A stretch of DNA of 64,000 bases from Plasmopara viticola (taxonomy: Eukaryota > Oomycota > Peronosporomycetes > Peronosporales > Peronosporaceae), in NCBI GenBank assembly GCA_001695595.3, contig MBPM02000035.1:682001-746000 (forward strand), given 5' to 3'. Positions within the stretch are counted from its first letter, which is position 1. Every line of letters starts with the position of its first letter. Below, one piece after another: positions 33,871 through 45,426 of this stretch. A model generated the notes under the pieces. That model searched no databases, was not told the origin of the DNA, and saw nothing but the letters and a program-made list of their open reading frames with translations. Both the position numbers and the translations under genes were made by a program.

Positions 33871-34993
33871 AACTCGATGGACAAAGGCAGAAGGATCTTG
33901 GGTGGCGAGCTTTCGGAAAATATAAGTATGATGTTGAAAACAATAAGGTACGGAGTGAGTTATTTGTATAAAAGTGATAATATATATAACGAATACAGTT
34001 TGTTGATGTATTGGACGAAACTCTTCCTGTGTTTATACACTTGATTGTTGCTAGCCGACCGTGAGCCCTTGTGGCATCACTGACATACTGCTGGACGTAC
34101 TGGTGACCATGAAAGGCATACCGTCTTCTGCAATCAAAATATGTGTTTTAAGGCGTCACATTTTTGATAAGCTATCTTATTGGAGTCTGCACTTAGCAAT
34201 GCGGTTCACGCATATAAGGGCTTACATATTTCCTTACAAATGGGGCTTCGCACTCAAGAGCTTTGCTAGCCATCAAGCGCGCGATTGCTCATAAGATTAA
34301 AAAAGGAAAGGCTAAAAAACAATTCTCCTAGGTCTTGGCGCTAGGTTATCTAATTTAGCGATTGTCCTGCTTTGCAACCAGCTGGCGGAATCTTATCCGC
34401 AGGGCACGAGACCGATCGGATTTCTGTTAGATAAAAAACAATGATTGTTAGAGCCGATAAAGTTTTGTTGAAAATTACAACTATCTACTTAAAATGATAA
34501 GCTCAGCAATAACAAACATATAAAAAACCTTTTTGGAAAATGATGGGTCGGTGCACACCATTGACCATCCTTAGACGATTTCGTCGTAAGTGAGTGGTCC
34601 TCAGATTATCGATTCTCGTATGAGCCCTTACTAGCGCCTCACCAACAAAATGTGGTGTTAAAGTGTGGAGAAGTTTTCATTGACTCGCTCACCGACTACT
34701 AATTACCACCCCGCGGATGGCAACTTCTCTATAAAAATAGGGTAAGCAAAAATAAGAATCACCATTCGAATATTACTACGTGTAATTTATTTGTTGACTG
34801 CTCAAACCAGTCGCGCTATCGTACCGCGACGATGTCATGTGGTTCGATACTCAAAAAGACCGTGACCAAAGTTCTGGCTGCGCATGGTGTGAAGTTGACG
34901 GCAAGCTACCCTGTCGTTAAGCGCATGCACACTCTACAATGGCAACATAAGCCTTAAAAAAAGACGCTTCAACATAACAATTATTGCGTCAAC
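33871..34993. other. Intergenic, one 42-codon ORF of unknown meaning
   Basis: AT-rich spacer. An ATG at about 34832 opens 42 codons (MSCGSILKKTVTKVLAAHG...), preceded by CTATAAAAATA (about 34729-34739), a TATA-like word. It has no recognised similarity and is likely chance. Nothing else was recognised. Confidence 0.3.
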
Positions 34994-35001
34994 CACTATA
35001 G

Positions 35002-35329
35002 TCTTTTTTCGGAAAAGGTTGGGGTGACGCCCTCCTTCCAAGCGCGGGGGCTAAATGCTCGCGCGCTTCGGGCAGGTGCTCTCGGGCATCTGCAGGTCTC
35101 TAACGAGTCTCACCCTCGACGCGACGGTCTCCAGCACCGGGCGCCACCTGGGCTCTTACCAAGTCAGAGCTAAGCAGAATAATGGAAGACCCTCACGACC
35201 TCGGTGCTGGCTGCACTGCCCGCCGAACGAGACCCGACGTATGCGGACACCACTCTATGCCGTGGACTAGCTAGACTGAGCCTAGCACGTGCATAACTTG
35301 GCAACGCGATAACGTAATACAATACAATA
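35002..35329 (+). mobile_element. LINE-derived bipartite short element, copy B
   Basis: A 328-bp copy with the same three-part structure as copy A: LINE 5' end, the CGCCACCTGGGCTCTTACC piece, then the LINE 3' end with a CAATA-type tail. It is flanked by an 8-bp duplication CACTATAG (34994-35001 and 35330-35337). Its extreme 5' bases differ from copies A and D, with a T-run before GGAAAAGG. It ends 117 bp upstream of the tRNase Z start codon, in the same orientation. Confidence 0.82.
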
Positions 35330-35446
35330 CACTATAGCCTTTGTATTGCCAATTTCCATTATTCCTAATACCTAAGTATAAAGGCCTTTTTGGAGTCTCA
35401 ATGATTGGTTGTATACAAAGCTCTTAGAACGCACTAGTTATCTGGC

Positions 35447-37758
35447 ATGGTCGTGCAAGTGCAGGTGCTGAGCGTCGCTTCCGTCGAGACTTCTCCCAGT
35501 CTCCTTCTCTCCACTGAATCACGCCGGTTTGTTCCACCATCTCGTCGCTTCCAGCCTGATGCACTCGTGGTTCGCTCATTCGTTTCTGTAAGCTGCGCAG
35601 ATTTCTCTTCAATGTTGGCGACGGCACCCAACGCCTGTGTATGGAGCACCACGTGCGTCTGGCAAAGTTGCAGCACATTTTCTTAACCGAACTTCGGCCG
35701 GATACGGTTGGTGGCTTACCTGGCATGGTGCTTACGATCGCTGACACGGGGAAACCGGGCTTGCACGTCCACGGCCCACCCAGGACGAAAAACTACGTGT
35801 TCGCGACGCGCCACTTTTTGCATCGTCCAGACTTTACATTCAAAGCATCCGAGGTGCTTCCACTTGGTGATAAAGACGAGATCCAGAGCTGTTATGAAGA
35901 CGATGAAGTGGTGGTCTATGCTGTGGCCGTCAAGAAGCCGCGAATTGGAGCGAAACGGAAGCTCAGTGACAGTCAGTCTTCACTTGATTCTGAAGCGCAG
36001 AGCCACGTGAGTGTGAGTTACGTGGTGGAAACGAGGACACAGAGAGGCAAGTTTCTCGTGGAAAAGGCCGTGGCTTTAGGTGTGCCAAAGGGCAGATTGT
36101 TTGGACAATTACACCAAGGCAAAGACGTGCGACTGGACAATGGCACCGTGGTCAAGTCAAGCGAGTGTGTGTTGCCGTCGATGCCGGCCGTTGCATGTGT
36201 AGTGTTGTCGTGTCCGTCCACGAGGCACGTGGACGCACTTGTGAACAGTACAGAGTTTGATCGATACCGCGAGATCGACGGCAAGCCAGCAATTGTACAG
36301 GTGCACGTGGTCTTTCATCTTGGAAGCGTGGACGTGCTGCAACAGCCGAAGTACGGGGCCTGGATCCAGACGTTCGGCGTGCAAGCACGGCATGTTGTGC
36401 TTGGCCACGACGCCTGTGCCCAAAAGACGGTCCATCGCGCGTCGGCCAAGCTCCAAGCGCAGTTGCACGCAGTCTTTCCTGATGCCTTTCCATCCAACGA
36501 AACGCATGAAATGCGGGACGCCGCAACGCCATTCTCACGTCCAGTGCCGGATGCAGCAGCCTTAGGCTTTTCTCCATCTTGTCGCGACCAACCAGAGCCA
36601 ACAGTGTCAAACTTGGTCTTGGGCGAGAGCATGCTGACGTTCATTTTAGTTCCTCAGGCTCGCCGCGGGTTTGACTCCTCGAGTTGCTGGCCACGATTAG
36701 ATTTTGATGCGATTCGTCAGTCGGTGCCGTCATCTGTGAATTCGGTCCCAGAAGCGTCGAGGACAGACGACGTTGTCGACGGTCGGATTACGTTCTTGGG
36801 AACCGGCTGCGCGATACCGTCCAAGTATCGCAATGTCACGGGCATGTATCTTGAGTTACCGTCTGGAACAGAAGAAGATCCATCGTGGGCTGGACTTATG
36901 CTAGATTGCGGAGAAGGCAGCACGGGACAATTGTATCGCTATGCGAGTGGCAACAAGAAGCGTTTTCAGGAGCTCGTTGACCGTCTAAAGTGCGTCTGGA
37001 TCTCCCACAACCACGCGGATCACCATCTTGGCTTGCTCCGGCTGCTAAGTTGTCGTACGCCTTCCATTGCACCACTGCTCGTGATTGGACCGACACCGCT
37101 ACGGTTTTGGCTGGACGAGTACGCGGCACTGGATCCAACAGTGTCCGGCACGTATACGTTTGCAGAGAATTACGGTTTTGACGAAAACGATTCTCGTTCT
37201 CAAGACGACGAGACTCATGTGGAATCAGCGCGTGTGCGTGCATGGTTACGACAGACGCTAAACATCGCACAGCTCGAGTGCGTGCCGGTCAAGCACGCGC
37301 GGCAGTCGTACGCAGTGGTCATCACATTTGCTACCGGCGCCAAGCTCGCGTTTTCGGGCGACTGTCGTCCGAGTGACAAGTTTTCAGAAAAGGCCAAAGG
37401 TGCGTTCCTGATGGTTCACGAAGCTACTTTCGAGGATGAACTGGTCAAAGAAGCGAAGGACAAGGCGCATTGTACGACGCAAGAAGCCATCCAAGTTGGT
37501 CGTCAAGCAAAAGTTCAGCACCTGGTGCTCACGCACTTTAGCCAGCGATATCCAAAGATGGCTGTGCTCTCCAGTGCCACTGAGCAAAGTCCTTTGAACG
37601 TACTGACTGCCATCGATCTACTGTCGTTGCGGTTTCGAGCGCTACAACAGCCACAGCTCATGAACGTGTGTGCGCAGCTCCTTTCCCAAGACGGCGAAGG
37701 AGACAGCGAGGTTGCGAGTCGACAAGATTCGAAGAAAGCTGAAGATCAATCAACGTAA
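35447..37758 (+). CDS. ELAC2: tRNase Z, long form (ELAC2-type)
   Basis: Two exons, 35447-35526 and 35601-37758, joined by a 74-nt phase-2 intron (donor GTTTGT, acceptor GCGCAG), give 745 aa. The join restores the family's N-terminal text: TSPSLLLSTESRR followed by FLFNVGDGTQRLCMEHH. The enzyme cuts the 3' trailer from pre-tRNAs. The N-terminal half is the inactive, degenerate beta-lactamase fold (GGLPGMVLT and the exosite region). The C-terminal half has the active metal site: FLGTGCAIPSKYRN, DCGEGSTGQ, the Zn motif SHNHADHHLG (HxHxDH), FSGDCRPSD, HEATFED and LTHFSQRYPK. Long-form enzymes work in nucleus and mitochondria. It converges on eIF2B delta with 97 bp between stops. Confidence 0.94.
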
Positions 37759-37855
37759 GCACTAGTAACTCATTCACACAAACCATAGATCGTAGCACGA
37801 CCCCGTTATAAACGTCCAACTCTGTTAATGCTGTCATTTGTATCGAGAGTCGTAC

Positions 37856-39289
37856 CTACAGCGCTCCCTCAACGACGCCGTCACGAGAGTATTCACGCAG
37901 CACAGCCGGAATGGACGTGGGCGGGATCATGCCTAATTCCGTGACAACCATCGACACGTAGTCGATCGGAGTCACGTCATATACGAGGTTCAGAAGCTTG
38001 AGGTCAGCGAGATCACGCCAATCAGACAAGACATGGCCACTGGGGACCGCACTAGGTCCAGTACGACGTCTCTTGTCAATGCAGTACGAAGACACGAGAT
38101 CGTCCGGGTCGCCCAGCTCGTTGTGCGTGATCGCGTCCAGCTGCACACGGTCCGAGAACTTGTACGTTTCGCAACAAAAGAGCACAGGAACGTTGGCTTC
38201 GTGTGCCGTCATCGCCACTAGCGCCGTGCCGACGCGAGCCACGGCTACGCCATTGCTCATAAAAGCCGAGGCACCAAGAAATACTTTCGTGACTTCGCGC
38301 ATAATGTACGACAGCGCATTAATGTGCAAGTACGAGCAATGGAGACCTGCACCAGCAAGGACGCTGACGAGTTTCCGGCCTTCGTAATGTGGACGTGAGT
38401 CCACGACGATTACACGCAGCGTCGCAGCAGTTTCTGGTGCCGTCTTGGCCGTCTCAAGCAGCAATTCCTCGACGACGTTCGCGCGTGCATACGTCAAAAT
38501 GACGTCTCCTGGACTGAGTTTTGACTGGGCAATCTTCACGACCGCACGGGAAGCGAGCAAGATGCGACTCTGGACGTAGTCGTCCATTTCGTCGCGGATC
38601 CGTCGCTTGGCTTCTTCTTCACTCAATTCAGGCGGTGTCGAGCCAATAACTCGACGAAGCCGACGAATGGCGTTGCCCATACCGATCGTGTGCGGTCTGC
38701 AGTCAATCAGGTATTGAATCAATGGCCGCAAGCGTTTGTCCAGGTCGCGTCGAAGTTGTGTATCCGGTGGCGTCACGTAATCGTCAATCACTTGAAGGAA
38801 TGCCGTGATCATTGCAATACACCGCGCACTACTGCCGGAGATTCGTCCTTCGGCGTACTTGAGACCAAGTGCGAGCACAGCCGCGTGTATTTCTTCCTTG
38901 GGAGAAAACCCAACGTTCAAAGACAGGGAACTCTCCCGCTCGTATTGAGGCAAGTGCGCAAACATTTCCACCTGTTTCTGGGCCTGTGTCCGCACAACGA
39001 CGGCGGCTTTTGAACGCTTTGCAATCTTTTTAGCGTCGTCGTATTGCAGTCGTGCGTTCACTGGAGTGGCGCTCGGTGGTCCAATCGCCTCATTTTTCTT
39101 GGCTTTCGTCGTACTTGCTTCTTTTTGCTGCCGACTGGCCTCCTGTTGAGCTCGACGCTCGGCTTTGCTCCGTTTCTCACGCTTTGGGACACCTCCAGCC
39201 TTCGCAAACGCCTCCGCTGCTAGTTTCTTCCGTTCGGCTTTGGAAAGCGCTTTCTTATCAGTTTCAGACTCGAGACTGAGCTTCTCCAT
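37856..39289 (-). CDS. EIF2B4: Translation initiation factor eIF2B subunit delta
   Basis: A 477-aa open frame. The N-terminus (about 120 residues) is a lysine/alanine-rich charged region (KKALSKAERKKLAAEAFAKA, KREKRSKAERRAQQEAS) typical of eIF2B delta. The C-terminal domain has the IF-2B alpha/beta/delta family signatures: GNAIRRLRRVI, LSPGDVILTYARANVVEELL, VIVVDSRPHYEGRKL, ITHNELGDPDDL-type region and LNLVYDVTPIDYVSMVVTELGMIPPTSIPAVLREY. eIF2B is the nucleotide-exchange factor for eIF2, and delta is one of its regulatory subunits. Translation could start farther upstream through an extra exon between 39316 and 39582, where an open frame starting MADGRSPVLEPG ends at a possible donor (TAC|GTAAGA at 39364), but I could not fix a phase-consistent join. 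Confidence 0.93.
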   Translation of the reverse strand: MEKLSLESETDKKALSKAERKKLAAEAFAKAGGVPKREKRSKAERRAQQEASRQQKEASTTKAKKNEAIGPPSATPVNARLQYDDAKKIAKRSKAAVVVRTQAQKQVEMFAHLPQYERESSLSLNVGFSPKEEIHAAVLALGLKYAEGRISGSSARCIAMITAFLQVIDDYVTPPDTQLRRDLDKRLRPLIQYLIDCRPHTIGMGNAIRRLRRVIGSTPPELSEEEAKRRIRDEMDDYVQSRILLASRAVVKIAQSKLSPGDVILTYARANVVEELLLETAKTAPETAATLRVIVVDSRPHYEGRKLVSVLAGAGLHCSYLHINALSYIMREVTKVFLGASAFMSNGVAVARVGTALVAMTAHEANVPVLFCCETYKFSDRVQLDAITHNELGDPDDLVSSYCIDKRRRTGPSAVPSGHVLSDWRDLADLKLLNLVYDVTPIDYVSMVVTELGMIPPTSIPAVLREYSRDGVVEGAL

Positions 39290-39900
39290 GGGATCGTCGA
39301 CGGGAGACCAGCCCTCTAGTTTGCCTCTACATAAAAAATAAAAGGTATATACAGTGTTCTTACGTAAAAAGATGAGTCGTAGGCGACATACTCGTAGAGC
39401 GCGGCTTGCTTCTTGGTGCGCTTCTTCTGATTCCGGTCATCCAGCATTAATTCTGTACGACAACAACGAGTTACAACATTACTCGGATTCGATACGTAAG
39501 GTGTGGACGCACCCAGATGCTTCAGATCAGCGCCGGGCTCGAGTACAGGCGATCGACCGTCTGCCATGGATTTCTTGGTCACTTTGTATCACCAGTCATA
39601 AGGATGCCGACATCCAATTGGTCAAAACGCATTGGAAATATATTCTCAATTAGAATATTACAGTCGACGCGGCACCTGATTCCTATGTGAACCACACCAA
39701 GCCGCCCTCCCACTGCGCGCGCAGCACAATTTCATTTCGTAATCCTCTTACGGGTCCAAGGGTCGGTTGCGGACTCGTCACCAACACTCTGCATCCAGCG
39801 CGCGCCTTCTTGGACTCTCCCTTGACGAGCTTTGGTTCCTCCAGGTATCTGCTGACTTCTTGGAGCCGCTTCCGTGTCTGTACCACCCGAGAGATTTGTC

Positions 39901-42093
39901 ATGAACGCATCCAAGTCTTTGGGTAGCGGCGTCGCGGCGCTCACCACGCCCGTTCAATCGTTGCCTTATAAAAGTGGCAACACAGTAGCGATATCAAAAC
40001 AGCAGATTAAAGTTTCTACAACGCCCTCCTTCCTCTCGCCCGAACCTGCTCGAAAGCCGGAAAACAAGCTTACATTAAGTGACCAGCCCGCCCGCAAGAT
40101 CAAGTCTTCCAAGCATCCCCTCGGCCTCCCTGTGCCTTGTGCCCATGCTAACAAGCCTGACAAGAAGACAAAGACATTTGTACACAAGTTGAAGCACAGA
40201 AAGAGATCTCTCTCCATGTCAACACGCGTGCTTGAGGACATTTCCAATAAAAGGTACACTGGTCAGCCTTCGACCCTAGCGGGCCATGATCCGACTCGAA
40301 AACTCGAATTTTCTACTCCTATTAAGCACAAAACTACGTGTCAAGAAGAGCCTGTACAAAGCAGTAGTAGCTCGTCGTTCTCGAGTAGCTCAGACGATCA
40401 AGGATACTCAAGTGACGAGGCTGAAGTGACGTTCGATGCCACGACAATCGGGAATATGAGAGTTGTACGCGAATCCTTGTCGCAAAGTCCTGCTCTATCC
40501 AGTGCGAGCAGCGCTTCGGGCATGGCACCTGTGGGTCTCGAGTATCACTTTTCCGTCTCGTCTACTGTCTCGTCCGTTGCTGTAGCCCCCGACGGCACGT
40601 TCCTGGTGGTAGGTTTCTACAATGGCATGGTTTATCTCTACCCCTTAACTAAGGATTCTCTTCTCTTTCGTCGTGGTGTTCTACTGGACCAAATTATGCC
40701 TCGGGGAATGTACACCCAGATCATGGTGACGGTCATCATTCCACAAGACGGCATGTTTATCTTTGCTGGAGTCTACCGCGGCTCGACCGACATTCGTGCG
40801 TTTGAAGTCGATAGCATCACCTTCCCGTCACCTTCTGATCCCCTTCAGTCAACCTCGGAACGTGACGACGACGATGTGGCCAATTCTATTGGGATACCGA
40901 CTGCCAAAGTCATTGCCCACACGTACTCGGATGCTAAGTTGAAAGGGTTTGCAGCAGCTAAAAGTGTGTACCTTCAAGGCGGCACGAAGACTGAGTACCG
41001 ACTACTCTGTGGTCTTGGTATTAAGAATGTACACATGTGGCGGTTCTACCAATGTCAAATGGTACCAAATGAGTGGACGTGGGAATGCATCTTTGATAAG
41101 CAAACAAATGGCATTTCACTCGAGCTGATTATGTTCCACCCGACTATCGCCAACCAATTTCTTTCGAAATCTGAGCATCAAAACTTGCGGATCTGGCACT
41201 TAGATGAAGACTACGAGGCTTCCACCAATTCAGTGATAGTCCGGAAAAAGTCACATACTGACATCAAGCAGACGGTTGATATTGTAGCAGTCTATGGAGA
41301 CTATGCTTACGGAGGCAGCGATTCACTCGCGGTTGTAGATCTTTACGCTGCAACTCGCATGGAGCTCGACCTGCCGTTGTCGGCTAAAGAACAGCGTGCG
41401 CAGCGCGATGCAGCGCTGATGTCGAGAAATGCCACGTCGTTGCGTGCTTGGAATCCGCGCGGAAACCGTCGACGAGGTGTTGAGGATATGAGTGCTCAAC
41501 GCCATATGCGGACTGTTAGTAAGCTAGCAGGTCAAAATGCCGCCCCGTTTACTGTTGGCATGTGTACCGACGGTAGCGTCTTTTATCATTCACCCAAGCC
41601 CGAAATTGGTCTCGCGACGCCATTAGAATACATAGAAGGTTACGAACATTTTTTTGTGGACCCGTCGCTAGACTTCCAAGCGCAGTTCTCCGATCTTACA
41701 CGAGTAAACACGAGTGGATTATTGTCAGTTTTGCCTCTTTCAACAACAGACAAGGAGAAATGGATGATTGTAGCTGCTAATCAAGATCAGCTGGTTGTCC
41801 GAAGTTTGAATGCCTTCTTGCATTGCAACCAACAAAATAAAGAATACTCGCAAGTTAAAAGCGATTTGAAGAATGTGGTGCGAGATCTGGGCGGTGCAAC
41901 TAGTTCCGTCGAAAGTAGCGACTCGGACAAGAGCGCAATGAAGGACATGCCATTGCGCCACAAGAAAGTAGATATGTCGTCGGGTAAACGCGTTCGGCTC
42001 GAAATACCGTGTCCAACTCAAGAACTCGAACGCAAGCGCAGTCGACACGAGAAAAATAATCGCACGGCAAAGGTTAAAAAAGTTGGTGAATGA
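39901..42093 (+). CDS. WD40-like protein with long disordered N-terminus, function unknown
   Basis: The ATG at 39901 gives 730 aa. Residues 1-200 are Ser/Lys/Pro-rich and probably disordered (SSSSSFSSSSDDQGYSSDEAE). From about residue 210 a propeller-like domain begins: LEYHFSVSSTVSSVAVAPDGTFLVVGFYNGMVYLYPL, MFIFAGVYRGSTDIRAFEV, YRLLCGLGIKNVHMWRF, MFHPTIANQFLSKSEHQNLRIWHL. These are diverged WD-type repeats. The C-terminus is basic and rich in KKVD/KRVRLE, possibly a nuclear signal. It stops at 42093 in an ATGA that also starts the next frame. It is probably an oomycete-lineage protein; I do not recognise a named ortholog. Confidence 0.85.
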   Translation: MNASKSLGSGVAALTTPVQSLPYKSGNTVAISKQQIKVSTTPSFLSPEPARKPENKLTLSDQPARKIKSSKHPLGLPVPCAHANKPDKKTKTFVHKLKHRKRSLSMSTRVLEDISNKRYTGQPSTLAGHDPTRKLEFSTPIKHKTTCQEEPVQSSSSSSFSSSSDDQGYSSDEAEVTFDATTIGNMRVVRESLSQSPALSSASSASGMAPVGLEYHFSVSSTVSSVAVAPDGTFLVVGFYNGMVYLYPLTKDSLLFRRGVLLDQIMPRGMYTQIMVTVIIPQDGMFIFAGVYRGSTDIRAFEVDSITFPSPSDPLQSTSERDDDDVANSIGIPTAKVIAHTYSDAKLKGFAAAKSVYLQGGTKTEYRLLCGLGIKNVHMWRFYQCQMVPNEWTWECIFDKQTNGISLELIMFHPTIANQFLSKSEHQNLRIWHLDEDYEASTNSVIVRKKSHTDIKQTVDIVAVYGDYAYGGSDSLAVVDLYAATRMELDLPLSAKEQRAQRDAALMSRNATSLRAWNPRGNRRRGVEDMSAQRHMRTVSKLAGQNAAPFTVGMCTDGSVFYHSPKPEIGLATPLEYIEGYEHFFVDPSLDFQAQFSDLTRVNTSGLLSVLPLSTTDKEKWMIVAANQDQLVVRSLNAFLHCNQQNKEYSQVKSDLKNVVRDLGGATSSVESSDSDKSAMKDMPLRHKKVDMSSGKRVRLEIPCPTQELERKRSRHEKNNRTAKVKKVGE

Positions 42094-43205
42094 GAAAGGT
42101 GGTGCCCGAGAAAGCAAAGAAGATATCTACGGCTGATGAAATCGTTGTAGGAGTGACGACGCCACTGCGTCGTAAGTTGTCGACAAGCACTGTGTCGTCA
42201 CCAGTCGTGTCCATTTCGTCGTCTTCCAGCTCCTCAAACCCCGCGACACCTATCCATTCGCATCTGTCCCGATATGAAGCACACGTGGTGGCATCAAAGG
42301 AGCTACAGTGGACGCCACCGTCTACGATAAAGCCAGAAGGTGTCACGGATGCCGCAACACATTTGACTCAACTGAGCTCGCGCAGTGACCAGGTAAAGAG
42401 TGGTAAAAAGAGTACGCATAGAATCAAAGCTCAAGCTCTATTTGCCGACCGTGCTGATGGTGTTATGACGGAGAATCGCGACGAGGGTAGTCAGACCTTG
42501 GATTTACAAGGCGTCACTGTGTTTGAGTCTGCAAAGGAAGTGAAGCAAGCAGAACCTGCGGAGGAAGACGAAGCTGAGCTGGATGAACAGCTGGAGAAGT
42601 TAGAACAGTACGAGCCCAAATTTTTACCTGTGCCGTTCGTAAGCGACAAAAGCTCGCTTTTGGCTGCTACAATGTACCAGTATGATACGCGTACAGCAAG
42701 CAGCACGGACGTTTTGATCGCCGAAGCAGACGACACTGAAGTGACTGCTGCTGCGACCGAGCAGACGAACCTATTGATGCAGTTCGCACACCAGAACGAG
42801 CGGCTAAGAATGAACTTTTTTAATGACCGAGAGCGTATTTACGGGCATCCGGACTGCAGCTGTGCGCTGCACGCGAGAAAGACGTCGACTAGCGCCATGA
42901 ATTGGCGTCGTGGTGTGGCGCACGACTATCTGAAGCGAAAGCACCTTCATAGACGACACAAGAAACAGCTTGCGACTAAACTGCAGCAGCTTCATGCCAA
43001 CTATGCCGTGCAGATCCAGGAGCTCTTTGCAGTGCAGCAAATGCAAGCAAATGCCCTACGAACGCGCCAACAGTTTCAGCACTTGCACTGCCAGTTGTGC
43101 CACGACATGCCGTCGTCTACCACTGCGTCGTCTCCCATTAAAATTGTGGCGGTGCCTGACCACCTTTCAGGAACTGTATTCCCGTACCCGAACCTATTCA
43201 CCTAG
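42090..43205 (+). CDS. ORF overlapping the WD40 gene by four bases (likely its C-terminal part)
   Basis: A 371-aa frame whose ATG shares ATGA with the upstream stop. It is Ser-rich at first, then has an acidic helix (EEDEAELDEQLEKLEQYEPKFLPVPFV). It ends in a His/Gln/Arg-rich helical region (YLKRKHLHRRHKKQLATKLQQLHANYAVQIQELFAVQQMQ) with HPDCSCALH and HLHCQLCHD, which look like paired Cys/His metal-binding candidates. In a eukaryote a second ORF starting at ATGA suggests one gene with a missed intron: a phase-0 join at GTTAAA (42075) to AG (42100) would be only 26 nt, and AG at about 42121 would give 47 nt. Alternatively it is translated by reinitiation. Function is unknown. Confidence 0.7.
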   Translation: MRKVVPEKAKKISTADEIVVGVTTPLRRKLSTSTVSSPVVSISSSSSSSNPATPIHSHLSRYEAHVVASKELQWTPPSTIKPEGVTDAATHLTQLSSRSDQVKSGKKSTHRIKAQALFADRADGVMTENRDEGSQTLDLQGVTVFESAKEVKQAEPAEEDEAELDEQLEKLEQYEPKFLPVPFVSDKSSLLAATMYQYDTRTASSTDVLIAEADDTEVTAAATEQTNLLMQFAHQNERLRMNFFNDRERIYGHPDCSCALHARKTSTSAMNWRRGVAHDYLKRKHLHRRHKKQLATKLQQLHANYAVQIQELFAVQQMQANALRTRQQFQHLHCQLCHDMPSSTTASSPIKIVAVPDHLSGTVFPYPNLFT

Positions 43206-45426
43206 GGCTGTCTGTAGCGTCATGCCAGTATACATATAATGCTTTTAAACATGGCACTCCTCACTGTGTCACTCCTTGTCCTGAAGTGAACATTGAATTA
43301 TGTCGATACATTCGAATCGTGATAACATGCTATAAAATTGTAGGATGCATCAAGAAGACCCTTACGCTGAAATAGATCTACAAATTTGACTTGCACCAAC
43401 ATGCAGCTTAGACAGGCAGCTTGAGAAAGGCAGAGTTCTAGGACCAGCAGAGAAAGGTCCAAAGTTGGAGCTGGATAGAAGATAACAAGGTCATTCGATC
43501 ACACAATTGGCGATGCTCGAGATGGAAGCAACGAAACAGAATCCTCAAGTTTAAAATGTCAGCAGAGGTCGGCTAGATGAAGAATGTCAAGCCTGCGTCG
43601 GCAATCATTGAAGCGGTGGAGCTGCTTTAAATGGAGTCAGGAGGGAAGACGCCAACTTTAACATAAATGCAGGTTGATCTGATGATTAGATAGCCATCTC
43701 ACCTCAAGGAGGGTTGAGAAAATATATTGGATTACCGCCAGATGCTATCATCGCCTTGCGCGGATGGTGATGGGTAGAGTCACATAAAAACTGAGCCGGT
43801 AAAGGTAGGGCCGACACACTTGTCGATGAAATATCTCAATTGATGCTAGACAAGATAGTGCCCCCAGATCCATGGAGATGGATTTAGTGACGAGGGTTAC
43901 GTTGGATGGAATAAAACTAAGACCGGTAAAATATTGTAAAAGCTTGACCGCGAAAAGCGGTGTATAGGCCGAATTAGTGAAGGGGAATGCTGACGTGCTA
44001 GACCTTATAATTCGCTTTAGAAGGTGAAGCTTCAAAGATTTGATATAGCGAGCACTGCTGGAAAGAGGGCAATTGGTGCCGCGGTAAATTACTGGCCGAA
44101 CAGAAAGAAATCGTACATCAAGGCTTCTGTCAAGAAGATTGTGAAAGCTCTGACTCATGTATTCGCCCAACACAAAAAAAGGAATGAAGGTCTCGTCACT
44201 AGCCCTGCATTGTAATTGTATTGCAATAATACCTTTTGCGTTAGTTTGGTACTAAACTCGCGCTTTTATTGCTTCCATTTTAAAAATCTAGATTCCAGTG
44301 GCTAATTGTGGCCATTCTGGCATAATGGGGTAGAGCACAACGACGGAGGAATTGTCTTGACAATCGACGGAGCTTAGTCTTGTTGCCAAAACCTTTCCAG
44401 AAAATAAATTGCATCAGCATGCCTGTAGTGCATCCTTGATACTTGGCGAAAAGCGTAAATATTATATCCGGCAGACAGTGATCTCCATTATTGTTGTGTA
44501 GAAACCAACAACAGCGTAAGTGCGTGGCCAAAGAACGTGATGGTGCAGTAGAGAAATCCAGAGAGCATGATCGTGTACAGGACCCAGAGAAGCATTCGGT
44601 GTTGACGACTAGGGTGGCATTTCTTACGCGCTACTTGGACATTCTTGAAAGGAGCGATGGCAACCGTCACGTCGTCATAAACCGATAGAGGAACAATTTG
44701 GGTCATCACAATAAGTGAAAAATTGAAGTGAAGTGCGGAAAATAAAATGCCGAATCGAAATCCGGAAAACGAGTCTTTGACAATTCATACTCTGCATATA
44801 CCATTGGATTTTAGAGTGTTCCTGTCCTATTTATGTATTGCCAAAACAAATAAATGACGGACAAAGGTCCCGCTATCCCACCTTTTGAGTCGTCTCATTG
44901 GTTGTGTGGGCAGGAGTAGCATGACGCACACGGGAAGCTGTCAAAGTGGGCGTAAGACAGCCGACGACCGTGTCCACGAGCAAAGGTCAAATCGAATATC
45001 ACTTTGTTACCTCCAAAGCATCTTGATGTCGCAGCCAAGTCAATGAGCAGTGACGCCAGGCAAAGCAGTAGGCGCGCCTGTGCGAAGCTTGAGTCGAACA
45101 ATTCGCAAAAATTATTAATTTTCGCACGTTTTGGCCGCCTGGATGTTGGCGCTTTGAGTTCCGGCATTGAGGTGACTAATCTCGAGGCGACTTGGGTGAA
45201 GCATCCAGCCGGCATTTTACTGCGGACACTTCATTTTACTTGACTTAGGCGTCTTTCACTTTGCGCTTTGTTCTCGTACCTGGTGATTAAAGTGTAAGGA
45301 CAGTCTCGCACGTGCGTTTGGCTCAACGCCCGATATATGTTCGTACAACAAAGTCCCTTCTAAAATATATATTGTTGTATTTTGATATTATAAAATGCAA
45401 ACGCTTTTCCTTTTCCCCCAACTCTT
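43206..45426. other. Intergenic; two small minus-strand ORFs with a possible membrane span
   Basis: The stretch 44280-44709 on the minus strand holds two overlapping frames (73 and 83 codons). The first contains a hydrophobic run LLWVLYTIMLSGFLYCTITFF that could be a membrane helix. I recognise neither, and they could be exons of one small membrane protein or chance. The rest (43206-44279 and 44710-45426) has no feature I can support. Confidence 0.3.

Noticed and set aside
34829..34860. GGTTCGATACTC as a possible tRNA B box
   Set aside because: No matching A box, acceptor stem or cloverleaf could be formed around it.
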